DNA of 16,658 nucleotides from an uncultured Bacteroidales bacterium (GTDB lineage: Bacteria > Bacteroidota > Bacteroidia > Bacteroidales > UBA932): contig URCV01000041.1 in assembly GCA_900546445.1 (NCBI GenBank), positions 1 through 16,658 of the forward strand, read 5' to 3'. Below, in pieces: positions 7,650-15,220 of the stretch; within the stretch, counting starts at the first letter, position 1, and the number at the start of each line of letters is the position of its first letter. Made by a program: the position numbers and the translations under genes. Below the pieces are notes generated by a model. It was not told the DNA's origin and ran no database searches. It saw only the letters and a list, made by a program, of their open reading frames with translations.

Positions 7650-8379
7650 AACGGGCGGTGAAGTGGGGTAGGCCGTTGACGCGCCCTTCGAAAAGGACGA
7701 TGGTCGACGCCTCGTCTTCACGGACTTTCCTGTAGATGTCCACGACCTCGCCTCCGCGAGTCTCTTTATTAAAGTTAATTTCCACTATGTGAGGGAAATT
7801 ATCCCTAAGAAGCTCTTCCGGAAGGCAATCCATGGCCCACGTGACATAACTGGTGTTGTTAGCGTGTCCGATGAAGTCCACGTCGGAATATTTCACCGTG
7901 TGGCTTGCCACCAGTTCGCTATCCTTAGGCACCACTATCTTTCCCGCATTTTCTTCCAGTGCGTCGTCCGTGCACTGAGGGGTAATGTCGTACCACCTGT
8001 CCAATTCATCCGTTCTGAATAGCGAGCGGGTCTTCGTGTTCAGCGTTATCCACGAACTCGTGCCATCCACCAGAGTCGAGCCGTCTTCGCCGAGCATACG
8101 GTAATCCCTGATGAAATACAGGCCGTTCACCCCTTTATGCCAAGTGTGAAACTCGACACGGTCCTTCCACATCGGGACCTTGTGGAATACGAGCTTCGTT
8201 CGGCTCAGAACCCAGGCCAATTCGTGCTCGGCCAAGTCCTCGAAGCCGAAATGCAAGACGCCGGCAGCCTCCATAGCCATCTCCTGTGCGATGGACATAA
8301 AGCAAGAAGGACGAAGTCTCTGCTTGAAATCAACCAGATAGCTGGGAATATTCAGGGGAACGATATGTTTGTTTTCCAT
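7633..8379 (-). CDS. Acyl-ACP thioesterase (FatA/FatB-like double hotdog) with altered catalytic motif
   Basis: The protein has 248 residues, cytosolic with no signal peptide, and is related to acyl-ACP thioesterases (PF01643), which release fatty acids from acyl carrier protein. The first hotdog is at about 1-125, with AWVLSRTKLVFHKVPMWKD near 55-73 and the central-helix region near 25-42. The second is at about 150-248, with KYSDVDFIGHANNTSYVTW at 163-181. Compared with the plant FatB motif D-x-N-x-H, Asp168 and His172 are present, and Glu206 falls exactly 34 residues after the His, as in FatB. The Asn position is Ile170 (codon ATC), so a catalytic residue is replaced. It may still be active on other thioesters or may be divergent in mechanism. 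The stop (TAG) lies inside the end of the convergent propeller gene. Confidence 0.85.
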   Translation of the reverse strand: MENKHIVPLNIPSYLVDFKQRLRPSCFMSIAQEMAMEAAGVLHFGFEDLAEHELAWVLSRTKLVFHKVPMWKDRVEFHTWHKGVNGLYFIRDYRMLGEDGSTLVDGTSSWITLNTKTRSLFRTDELDRWYDITPQCTDDALEENAGKIVVPKDSELVASHTVKYSDVDFIGHANNTSYVTWAMDCLPEELLRDNFPHIVEINFNKETRGGEVVDIYRKVREDEASTIVLFEGRVNGLPHFTARFTYEK

Positions 8380-8405
8380 CTTTATTTCTTTTTTTCTAAA
8401 ATCTG

Positions 8406-8417
8406 TGTAAATTTACA
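8406..8417. promoter_or_regulatory. 12-bp perfect palindrome in a divergent intergenic region (possible operator)
   Basis: TGTAAATTTACA at 8406-8417 is a perfect palindrome. It lies 26 bases upstream of the thioesterase ATG and 75 bases upstream of the M16 ATG, a position suited to control of one or both divergent genes. The regulator is not identifiable from the site. Confidence 0.4.
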
Positions 8418-8432
8418 AAATTTTGGCAAAGT

Positions 8433-8464
8433 TTTAGTACTATTGAAACGAATAGTTGGATTTG
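8433..8464 (+). promoter_or_regulatory. Candidate promoter for the M16 peptidase gene
   Basis: TTTA at 8433-8436 and TGGATTTG at 8457-8464, separated by 20 bases, each differ by one base from the Bacteroidetes TTTG / TAnnTTTG elements. The ATG follows 28 bases later at 8493. No equally good match was found for the divergent thioesterase gene. Confidence 0.4.
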
Positions 8465-8492
8465 ATAATAATAATTAGTGTATTAAATAATT

Positions 8493-11300
8493 ATGAAAAG
8501 AATCATTTTAATTGCAACTGCACTCTTGGCAGGAATCGGGCTTTATGCACAGCAGATGCCACCTATTCCTGTAGATGAGGCGGTGCGCATAGGTCAGCTT
8601 GAAAACGGGCTCACCTATTACATCAGACACAACGAAGAACCTAAGGGGCAGGCCAATTTCTACATTGTCCAGAAAGTAGGTTCCATTCTGGAGAATGAAG
8701 AGCAGAGGGGATTGGCCCACTTCCTCGAGCATATGTGCTTTAATGGCACGGAGAATTTCCCCGGCAACTCGCTGATTAGCTATCTCGAGTCCATCGGAGT
8801 GAAGTTCGGTGCTCAGTTGAACGCATATACCTCCATCGACGAGACTGTCTATAATATAGATAACGTCCCGGTAGTGAAATATCCTACTTCCATCGATTCT
8901 TGCCTTCTCATCTTGCACGACTGGGCAGGAGCGCTTCTTCTTCAAGATACGGAGATAGATAAGGAAAGGGGAGTCATCCACGAGGAGTGGCGTAGCCGTC
9001 AGAACGCTCAGATGAGAATGTTCGACAAGATCCTTCCTGCAGTCTATCCTAATAACAAGTATGGCGTTCGTATGCCGATTGGCCTGATGGAAGTGGTGGA
9101 CAATTTCCCTTATGACGTGCTCCGCTCTTACTATCACACTTGGTATCGTCCTGACCAGCAGGGTATCGTAGTGGTAGGTGACGTGGACGTAGATGCAGTC
9201 GAGGCTAAGATTAAGGAAGTGTTCTCAACGCTGCCTGCAGCTGCCCCAGATGCTCCTGAAAGAGTCTATACTCAGGTAGAGGACAATGAGGCACCTATCA
9301 TAGCTACTGCCACGGATAAGGAGCAACCTTATGCGATGACTTATATCTTCTTGAAGCACCCGGCTATCCCTAACGAGGCTAAGACTACCATGGACTATGC
9401 TATCCTTCAGTACGTTAATAATATGGTAGCGTCTATGGCTAATGCCCGCATCGCTGAGATGACACAGGCAGCCGACCCTGACTTTATGGACGCCGGCATA
9501 GAGGACGGCGACTTCTTCCTCTCTAAGACTTGTGGCGCATATACCGGTGTGGTAGTATACGATGAGAACCAGATGTCCCGTGCCGTGAAGAGCCTTTATC
9601 GCGAAATGCTCCGCATCGTTCGTAACGGATTTACCGCAAGCGAGTACGAGCGTGCACGCGCAGATTATATGTCTTCTCTCGAAAGTGCATATAATCAGAG
9701 AGAAAAGAAGGACAGCAGGGAGTACTGCAGCGAGCTCGTGCGTCATTTCATAGACAATGAGCCTATCCCTGGCATCGAGAACGAATTTGCGTTGATGTCC
9801 CAATTGGCCCCGAACATTCCTGTAGAGCTCATCAACCAGCTCGTAGCCGAGGAGTTCGATATAGAGAATAATCTCGTAGTCGTGAATATGCTCCCTGAAA
9901 AGGAAGGTCTCGTATATCCTACGGATGCAGAGATTCTCGATGCTCTCGAGTCTGTAAAGGCTGAAGAGATAGCTCCTTACGAGGATAAAGTGAGCGACAA
10001 GCCGTTAGTTTCGAAACTTCGTAAGGCCGGTAAGGTTAAATCTAGCGAAGAGGTACTTTTCGGATATAAGAAGATAACTCTTTCCAACGGAGTTAACGTT
10101 TATTTCAAATCTACCGAGTTGAATAAGGACGAGGTACTCGTCAGGGCATTCAGCCGCGGTGGTACTTCACTTTATTCTGACAGCGAGGCCATCACGCTTT
10201 CATCTGTCAGCGGCTTGATGGAGATAGGCGGTCTGGGCGACTTTAGCTCTACCGAACTCACTAAGGCATTGGCAGGTAAGAAAGTAGGAACCGAACCTTA
10301 TGTAAACATTACGGAAGAAGGAATCAATGGTTACTCTACTCCGAAAGACATCGAGACGCTCTTCCAGCTTTACTATCTGTACTTTACAAAGCTTCGTAGC
10401 GACGACCAGGCCTTCGCATCGTGGAAGACCAAGACTTCAGCGGCTTTAGCAAACGTACAGGCACAGCCTATGACGGCTTTCTCTGACTCTCTGGCTAATG
10501 TAGTATATACGAACCCTCTTCGCGCGCGTTCTATGAAATACGAGGAAGTGGAGAAAGTGGACTACAAGAGAGCTATGGCCATCGCGAAAGAGCGCTTCTC
10601 GAATGCTGCCGACTTCAACTTCGTGATTACCGGAAACCTTAAGGAAGAGGAACTCCTTCCGCTTCTCTGCAAATACGTCGGTTCACTTCCTACTAAGAAG
10701 GCAAGAGAGCATTATAATAGCGTAATAGATTACAAGTCAGGAGTGAACAACTGTGAGTTCGTAAAGGAGATGCAGGACCCAATGGTTCTTAACTTCTTTA
10801 TGTACAATGCTCCGGCAGTCTATAACCTGAAGGAGGATCTCACTATGGATTTGCTTTCTTCTACGCTCGAACTCATTCTTCACGAGGAGATTCGCGAGAA
10901 AGAGGGTGGTACCTATGGAATCAGCGCTTCCGCTTCCATAAATCCTGAGCCTATCAAGAAGGCTACCCTTCAGATCGTCTACCAGACAGACCCTGCCCGC
11001 TACGAGTATCTCAACTCTCGCGTAGAGGAGATCGTAAAGGAGTTCGCAGTCAGCGGTCCTCGTGCCGAGGATATCGCCAAGACTAAGGCCAATATGGTAA
11101 AGAACCACGAAGAGAACCTTCAGAACAATGCTTATTGGTCAGGCCTTATGCAGCGTTACATCCGCTACGGAGTCGATTTCTTCGATGGCTATAACGAGAC
11201 TCTGGAATCCATCACCGCAGACGACATTAAGGCTGCCCTGAACCAGATAATCGAGGCCGGCAACTACGCTACCGTAGTTATGGTCGGTGAGAAAAAGTAA
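8493..11300 (+). CDS. Periplasmic M16 zinc metalloprotease, PqqL-like
   Basis: The protein has 935 residues, close to E. coli PqqL (about 931). It has a Sec signal peptide (MKRIILIATALLAGIGLYAQ, cleavage near 19-20). The inverted zinc motif HxxEH is HFLEH with H76, E79 and H80, followed by the conserved MCFNGT segment. The distal zinc-ligand glutamate is expected in DKERGVIHEEWRSR (E158 or E164/E165). The layout is two M16 halves: an active module about 25-480 and an inactive partner about 520-930 lacking HxxEH, ending with the EKEGGTYGISASASINPEP segment typical of the substrate-anchoring region. M16 proteases form clamshell chambers that digest unfolded peptides; PqqL has been tied to degradation of imported protein. 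No neighbour suggests a specific partner. Its 3' end overlaps the convergent membrane-protein gene by 23 bases. Confidence 0.92.
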   Translation: MKRIILIATALLAGIGLYAQQMPPIPVDEAVRIGQLENGLTYYIRHNEEPKGQANFYIVQKVGSILENEEQRGLAHFLEHMCFNGTENFPGNSLISYLESIGVKFGAQLNAYTSIDETVYNIDNVPVVKYPTSIDSCLLILHDWAGALLLQDTEIDKERGVIHEEWRSRQNAQMRMFDKILPAVYPNNKYGVRMPIGLMEVVDNFPYDVLRSYYHTWYRPDQQGIVVVGDVDVDAVEAKIKEVFSTLPAAAPDAPERVYTQVEDNEAPIIATATDKEQPYAMTYIFLKHPAIPNEAKTTMDYAILQYVNNMVASMANARIAEMTQAADPDFMDAGIEDGDFFLSKTCGAYTGVVVYDENQMSRAVKSLYREMLRIVRNGFTASEYERARADYMSSLESAYNQREKKDSREYCSELVRHFIDNEPIPGIENEFALMSQLAPNIPVELINQLVAEEFDIENNLVVVNMLPEKEGLVYPTDAEILDALESVKAEEIAPYEDKVSDKPLVSKLRKAGKVKSSEEVLFGYKKITLSNGVNVYFKSTELNKDEVLVRAFSRGGTSLYSDSEAITLSSVSGLMEIGGLGDFSSTELTKALAGKKVGTEPYVNITEEGINGYSTPKDIETLFQLYYLYFTKLRSDDQAFASWKTKTSAALANVQAQPMTAFSDSLANVVYTNPLRARSMKYEEVEKVDYKRAMAIAKERFSNAADFNFVITGNLKEEELLPLLCKYVGSLPTKKAREHYNSVIDYKSGVNNCEFVKEMQDPMVLNFFMYNAPAVYNLKEDLTMDLLSSTLELILHEEIREKEGGTYGISASASINPEPIKKATLQIVYQTDPARYEYLNSRVEEIVKEFAVSGPRAEDIAKTKANMVKNHEENLQNNAYWSGLMQRYIRYGVDFFDGYNETLESITADDIKAALNQIIEAGNYATVVMVGEKK

Positions 11301-11847
11301 GCAGATACTGGGCGGAGTAGTAGCTTCCCATTATAAGGAATTCCATAGTGGGAAAACTGCCGCAGAGTACCCGAACTAGTATCAGCGAATCTGAAAATAT
11401 AAATAGCGCCGCGCCGATGATGAGTTTTCTCTTGTCGGCGCGTCGTGTATATATGGTGGCGAGAAGATTTCCGAGCAGAAGCATCGCGTAGCCCCCGAGG
11501 AAAAACGGCAGCAGTGCAGGCGCGACGCCCTTACGTGACGGGAAAGATTTCGACCATTCGAGAATGTAGCAGATGTGGGCGAGTGCGAAGAAACTGATTT
11601 GTAGCAAGAAGGGAAGTCCCTGTGCCAATTCCAGCTTGCTCACGACATCTCCTGCCATCGAAAATAGCAGTGCTCCTACGATGAGCGCGCCTTTTTTCAC
11701 GGCCAATGCCCTTATAGTCAGCAGGCCAATCGGCAGTGCCTTCATAAAGATGGGTATGGCGCCTTTCTCGTTCATAAATACGAACAAGTATAAAACGGCG
11801 GCCAATGCGAAGAGCAGGTCCGCTATGTAAAATCTTTTTTCATTCAT
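11278..11847 (-). CDS. YhhN/TMEM86-family integral membrane protein (putative lysoplasmalogenase)
   Basis: The protein has 189 residues, very hydrophobic, with about seven or eight predicted membrane segments, starting at about 7-24, 36-50, 55-70 and 78-96. Family features of YhhN (PF07947) are visible: the MKALPIGLL segment near 35-43, the acidic GD pair at 66-67 in LFSMAGD, and FIFSDSLI with Ser152-Asp153 near the C-terminal third. Eukaryotic TMEM86 members hydrolyse the vinyl-ether bond of lysoplasmalogens; in bacteria the role is shown for only some members, so activity here is inferred. It is slightly shorter than the usual 200-230 residues. Its last 23 bases overlap the M16 gene end on the opposite strand, and it is divergent from the gcv operon. 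Confidence 0.75.
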   Translation of the reverse strand: MNEKRFYIADLLFALAAVLYLFVFMNEKGAIPIFMKALPIGLLTIRALAVKKGALIVGALLFSMAGDVVSKLELAQGLPFLLQISFFALAHICYILEWSKSFPSRKGVAPALLPFFLGGYAMLLLGNLLATIYTRRADKRKLIIGAALFIFSDSLILVRVLCGSFPTMEFLIMGSYYSAQYLLTFSHRP

Positions 11848-11863
11848 AATGATATAAAGGTAG

Positions 11864-11893
11864 TTATTTTTGGCGATATTTTTAGTATATTTG
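11864..11893 (+). promoter_or_regulatory. Candidate promoter of the gcv operon
   Basis: TATATTTG at 11886-11893 matches the TAnnTTTG -7 consensus exactly. The upstream element is uncertain: TTAT at 11864-11867 has about the right spacing (18 bases), while TTTG at 11869-11872 fits the sequence but lies too close (13 bases). Transcription from here would start near 11900, about 27 bases before the ATG at 11927, leaving no room for a leader riboswitch. Confidence 0.55.
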
Positions 11894-11926
11894 CTATGTT
11901 AACGGTTTGTGGCCTTTATTGATTGA

Positions 11927-12397
11927 ATGGAAGAAGAAGTTAAACTATTTCCTCTCGATCCCGAGAAACTTTATTATTCAAATGACGAACTGACCCTCGA
12001 TACTGAAGAAGGGCCGGTTACGTATAAGATGGGAATATGGATTTGTAAGGATCCGGTTCGCATTCATAGGATGATTATTAAAGAGAAATGCCTAAAAGTA
12101 GACGAAATGGAAGTTTTCAATCCTCTGGAAAGTAAACTTCGCCGGGCAGACCCGGATTATTTCAAACGCTATATGGGACTTAAGCTCGTCATCGACTATC
12201 CCGGTTATGGTACCGGGATAATGGCTCGTATTCCTTTCGAGACCGACCCTGTAGGATTCTACAAATGGTGGCGTAAGGGAAAGCACGAGGACAAGGTTTA
12301 TCTGAATCTACCTAATCAGATAAGACTTTTCCAGAAGGTGGCCATGATGGAACCGAAGATTATTCTAAAAAAAGATCTTGAAATAGTTAAAGGTTGA
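11927..12397 (+). CDS. Unrecognised 156-residue cytosolic protein, first gene of the gcv operon
   Basis: I do not recognise a family. The 156 residues have no signal peptide or membrane segment, are rich in Lys, Glu and Asp, and look like a soluble alpha/beta protein. Visible features are an acidic, Asp/Glu-rich N-terminal third (YSNDELTLDTEEGPVTYK near 17-34), Lys-rich stretches near 49-57, an aromatic, glycine-containing stretch LVIDYPGYGTGIMARIPFET near 87-106, and YKWWRKGKHEDKVYLNLP near 112-129. Only four bases separate its TGA from the gcvT ATG, and the operon promoter lies upstream of it, so it is almost certainly cotranscribed with the glycine cleavage genes. Codon use resembles the neighbours, and the start is preceded by no Shine-Dalgarno. 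A role in glycine or one-carbon metabolism, or in lipoyl or P-protein handling, is possible only by association. Confidence 0.85.
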   Translation: MEEEVKLFPLDPEKLYYSNDELTLDTEEGPVTYKMGIWICKDPVRIHRMIIKEKCLKVDEMEVFNPLESKLRRADPDYFKRYMGLKLVIDYPGYGTGIMARIPFETDPVGFYKWWRKGKHEDKVYLNLPNQIRLFQKVAMMEPKIILKKDLEIVKG

Positions 12398-12401
12398 TAA
12401 T

Positions 12402-13487
12402 ATGGAAAAGACCACTTGCTTACACGATGCCCACATAGCCTTGGGCGCTGTAATGAGCCCGTTTGCAGGCTTCGATATGCCTATCCGCTATCCGGCAGGC
12501 ATAATCTCGGAACATAAGGCGGTTAGGGAAAATGTCGGAGTGTTCGACGTCTCTCATATGGGAGAGATTTTCGTGAGCGGAGACGATGCCGCCCGTTTTG
12601 TCAACCATATCTTTACAAACGACATAAGCGGAATGCCTATGGGCAGCATACTCTACGGTATGATGCTATACCCCGACGGCGGAACCGTAGATGACTTGCT
12701 GGTATATCGCCTGTTCGAGGAGAATTCCTATCTTCTCGTGGTAAATGCCGGTAACATCGATAAGGATTACGAATGGATACTCGAACAGTCTAAGGACTAT
12801 CGTGTTGTGATAAGCAATCAGAGCGAAGACTGGGGGCAGCTTGCCGTTCAGGGACCGCTCTCCGAGAAGGTAGTCGTGGATTTGCTGGGCTATAAGGGCG
12901 CGAGCGGGTTGTCATTCTATACATTCGATATCGAAGACGGGGACATCGTGAGTCGCACCGGATACACCGGAGAAGACGGTTTCGAGATTTATGCTCCGAC
13001 CTCGAAGATAGTCAGTATGTGGAATGCGCTTATGGAAGCCGGAGTGCAGCCTTGCGGCTTGGGATGCCGTGATACGCTTCGTTTCGAGGCAGGACTTCCT
13101 CTCTATGGCGACGAACTTTCGGAATGCATCTCTCCGGTTATGGCCGGTCTTTCGATGTTCTGCAAAATGGATAAGGAAGAGTTCATAGGAAAGGAAGCGC
13201 TTGGCCGTCAGAAAAGCGAAGGCGTTCAGGAAAAGATCGTAGGACTGGAGGTTAAGGATAGGGCTATCCCGCGTGCTGGCTATGTGGTGGAGAACTTGGA
13301 AGGCAAGCAGGTGGGCGTAGTGACTACCGGCTATCATAGCATAAGTCTCGACAAGAGCCTGGCATTCGCACTGGTAGATGCTGCGTATGCAGCTTTGGGA
13401 ACTCCGCTTCAGGTGAAGATTCGTAATAAGGTGTTCCCTGCAGAAGTAATTAAGAAAAGATTTTATCAGACTAACTATAAGAAATAA
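12402..13487 (+). CDS. gcvT: Aminomethyltransferase, glycine cleavage system T protein
   Basis: The protein has 361 residues, the normal family length (E. coli 364). It transfers the methylene group from aminomethyl-lipoyl-H protein to tetrahydrofolate, releasing ammonia. Conserved elements in order are: FAGFDMPIRYPAGIISEH near 21-38, the VFDVSHMGEI block near 47-56, the folate and catalytic acid loop GGTVDDLLVY at 93-102 (Asp97/Asp98 at the catalytic Asp position of E. coli GcvT), VVNAGNIDKDYEW near 113-125, RTGYTGEDGFEI near 185-197, LRFEAGLPLYGDEL near 226-239, and the C-terminal KRFYQTNYKK. Fold is the three-domain GcvT type ending in a small beta-barrel. It follows the unknown gene by four bases and precedes gcvH by seven. 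Confidence 0.97.
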   Translation: MEKTTCLHDAHIALGAVMSPFAGFDMPIRYPAGIISEHKAVRENVGVFDVSHMGEIFVSGDDAARFVNHIFTNDISGMPMGSILYGMMLYPDGGTVDDLLVYRLFEENSYLLVVNAGNIDKDYEWILEQSKDYRVVISNQSEDWGQLAVQGPLSEKVVVDLLGYKGASGLSFYTFDIEDGDIVSRTGYTGEDGFEIYAPTSKIVSMWNALMEAGVQPCGLGCRDTLRFEAGLPLYGDELSECISPVMAGLSMFCKMDKEEFIGKEALGRQKSEGVQEKIVGLEVKDRAIPRAGYVVENLEGKQVGVVTTGYHSISLDKSLAFALVDAAYAALGTPLQVKIRNKVFPAEVIKKRFYQTNYKK

Positions 13488-13494
13488 TTCAATA

Positions 13495-13869
13495 ATGAGT
13501 AAGATTATTCCAGGACTCCTTTACAGTGAGTCACACGAGTGGGTGAAAGTAGATGGCGGCGTAGCCATCATCGGAGTTACAGATTATGCACAGAGCGAAT
13601 TGGGTGATATCACCTATGTGGATATGCCGCAGAAAGGTGACGAGGTGACTAAGGAATGCGAGTTGGGCGCTTTGGAAAGCGTGAAGACCGCAGCCGACCT
13701 CATCAGCCCTGTCAGCGGAACTGTAGTCGCTACTAATAATCAGGTGGAAGACGATCCTTCGCTTATCAATTCAGACCCTTATACTAATTGGATAGTTAAG
13801 GTGGAAATGTCTGACGTTAAGGAATTGGATTCTCTTTTAAGCGCCGCAGCATACGAGAATATCCTATAA
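13495..13869 (+). CDS. gcvH: Glycine cleavage system H protein (lipoyl carrier)
   Basis: The protein has 124 residues, standard for GcvH. The lipoylation site is Lys64 in GALESVKTAADLISPVSG, the canonical E-S-V-K context, held on the hairpin of the lipoyl fold. The N-terminal YSESHEWVKVDGGVAIIGVT and the GDITYVDMPQKGDEV segment are typical. The C-terminal DPYTNWIVKVE near 94-104 is also conserved. H protein shuttles the aminomethyl group between P, T and L proteins. Genes for T (upstream) and both P subunits (downstream) are adjacent; the L protein and lipoate-attachment enzymes are not in the window and must be encoded elsewhere. Confidence 0.98.
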   Translation: MSKIIPGLLYSESHEWVKVDGGVAIIGVTDYAQSELGDITYVDMPQKGDEVTKECELGALESVKTAADLISPVSGTVVATNNQVEDDPSLINSDPYTNWIVKVEMSDVKELDSLLSAAAYENIL

Positions 13870-13881
13870 TTTTTATCAAAT

Positions 13882-15213
13882 ATGGCTGAGCATTTTGCAT
13901 ATTTTCCTCATACAGAGAAAGATATAAACGAAATGTTAGAAAGGATATCGCTAAGTTCTCTTGAGGACTTGTATAGCGATGTCCCTTCTGATTTTATATA
14001 CAAAGGTGAATATGACCTCCCTGAGGCTATGAGCGAGGAGGAATTGCGTCGATTCTTCGGCGAACTCGCTAAAAAGTCTCCTAAGAAAAAGGTTTTCGTG
14101 GGACAGGGAGCATACGACCATTATACTCCATCGGTGATAGAGTATATATGCTCTCGCAGTGAGTTCCTTACTGCCTACACTCCGTACCAAGCCGAGATCT
14201 CGCAGGGTACGTTGAGGTATATCTTTGAGTATCAGAGTATGATATGCGAATTGACTGGTATGGACGTCTCTAATGCGTCTATGTACGATGGTGCTACTGC
14301 CGCTGCTGAGGCGATGAGGCTTTGTGTGTCGTCGTGCCGAGGCCGTAATAAGGTGCTGGTAAGCGAGTCGCTGCTTCCTAACATAGTCGAGACGCTTAAG
14401 ACCTACGCTCATTTCGCGGGGATAGAATTGGCATACATTCCTGTCGAGGAAGGCGAAACTTCCCACAGAGCGCTGGAGGGGATGTTAGGAGCTGACGTGG
14501 CCGGAGTCATCGTGCCGTCGGTGAACAGGTTCGGCGTGGTGGAAGACCACGAAGGATTTAGTGCGCTCATTCACGAAGCCGGCGCCTATATGGTGGAATA
14601 CTGCGACCCGAGTACATTGGCAGTAGTCAAGACTCCGGGCGAATGGGGTGCCGACGTGGCTGTGGGCGATGGTCAGAGTCTGGGCATTCCACTATGCTAC
14701 GGTGGTCCGTACGTGGGCTTTATGGCGTGTCGAAACGAGCTTATGAGAAAGCTTCCGGGACGCGTCGTGGGCCAAACTCTGGATAAGGAAGGTCGTAGAG
14801 CCTATGTGCTTACGCTTCAGGCTCGTGAGCAGCATATTCGCCGCGAGAAGGCTACTTCGAACATTTGCTCCAACCAGTCGCTTATGGCGCTTTGGGTAAC
14901 GGTTTACCTCTCGCTTATGGGACCGCGCGGAATGAAACGCGTGAACGACCTGAGCTTCGAGGGCGCGCATCTTCTTAAAAAGGAGCTTCTCGAAACCGGA
15001 CTCTTCGAAGACGTACTTTCCGACAAGCCTTTCATTAAGGAATTCGTGCTCAAGCCATTGTGCGATGTGACCGCTCTTCAGGAGGCTCTCTCCGATGCCG
15101 GTTATTTCGCCGCGCTTCAGACTGCCGAAGGCTATGTTACGTTCTGTGTCACGGAAAAGTATACAGAAGACGACATAAAAGGACTTGTAGAAGTGGTAAA
15201 ATCTTTAAAATAG
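13882..15213 (+). CDS. gcvPA: Glycine dehydrogenase (decarboxylating) subunit 1, split P protein
   Basis: The protein has 443 residues, matching the usual length of separate GcvPA subunits. This is the N-terminal half of the P protein, which pairs with GcvPB to decarboxylate glycine; it has the fold of a PLP enzyme but no Schiff-base lysine. Conserved blocks are FVGQGAYDHYTPSVI near 72-86, FLTAYTPYQAEISQGTL near 95-111, NASMYDGATAAAEA near 131-144, and the DGQSLGIPLCYGGPYVGFMA region near 267-287. KATSNICSNQSL near 328-339 is the expected end block. It starts 12 bases after gcvH in an AT-rich gap and is followed by gcvPB after seven bases. The split is real: it ends at a TAG, and the next protein begins at a new ATG. 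Confidence 0.97.
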   Translation: MAEHFAYFPHTEKDINEMLERISLSSLEDLYSDVPSDFIYKGEYDLPEAMSEEELRRFFGELAKKSPKKKVFVGQGAYDHYTPSVIEYICSRSEFLTAYTPYQAEISQGTLRYIFEYQSMICELTGMDVSNASMYDGATAAAEAMRLCVSSCRGRNKVLVSESLLPNIVETLKTYAHFAGIELAYIPVEEGETSHRALEGMLGADVAGVIVPSVNRFGVVEDHEGFSALIHEAGAYMVEYCDPSTLAVVKTPGEWGADVAVGDGQSLGIPLCYGGPYVGFMACRNELMRKLPGRVVGQTLDKEGRRAYVLTLQAREQHIRREKATSNICSNQSLMALWVTVYLSLMGPRGMKRVNDLSFEGAHLLKKELLETGLFEDVLSDKPFIKEFVLKPLCDVTALQEALSDAGYFAALQTAEGYVTFCVTEKYTEDDIKGLVEVVKSLK

Positions 15214-15218
15214 GGGAG
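15213..15218 (+). promoter_or_regulatory. Shine-Dalgarno-like GGGGAG before gcvPB
   Basis: GGGGAG overlaps the last base of the gcvPA TAG and ends two bases before the gcvPB ATG at 15221, a short spacing. It may couple translation of the two P-protein halves, which need equal amounts. The other starts of this operon have AT-rich leaders. Confidence 0.35.
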
Positions 15219-15220
15219 TT

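Noticed and set aside
8380..8492. A strong promoter for the thioesterase gene on the minus strand
   Set aside because: TAAATTTA is present on the minus strand, but it lacks the final G and has no TTTG at suitable spacing, so I did not list it.
11848..11863. A promoter for the YhhN-like gene on the minus strand
   Set aside because: TACCTTTA occurs near the start on the minus strand but deviates from TAnnTTTG and lacks an upstream element.
11848..11926. A glycine riboswitch controlling the gcv operon
   Set aside because: The gap is only 79 bases, too short for the usual tandem aptamers, and it is AT-rich with a promoter box close to the start codon. No aptamer-like helices were seen.
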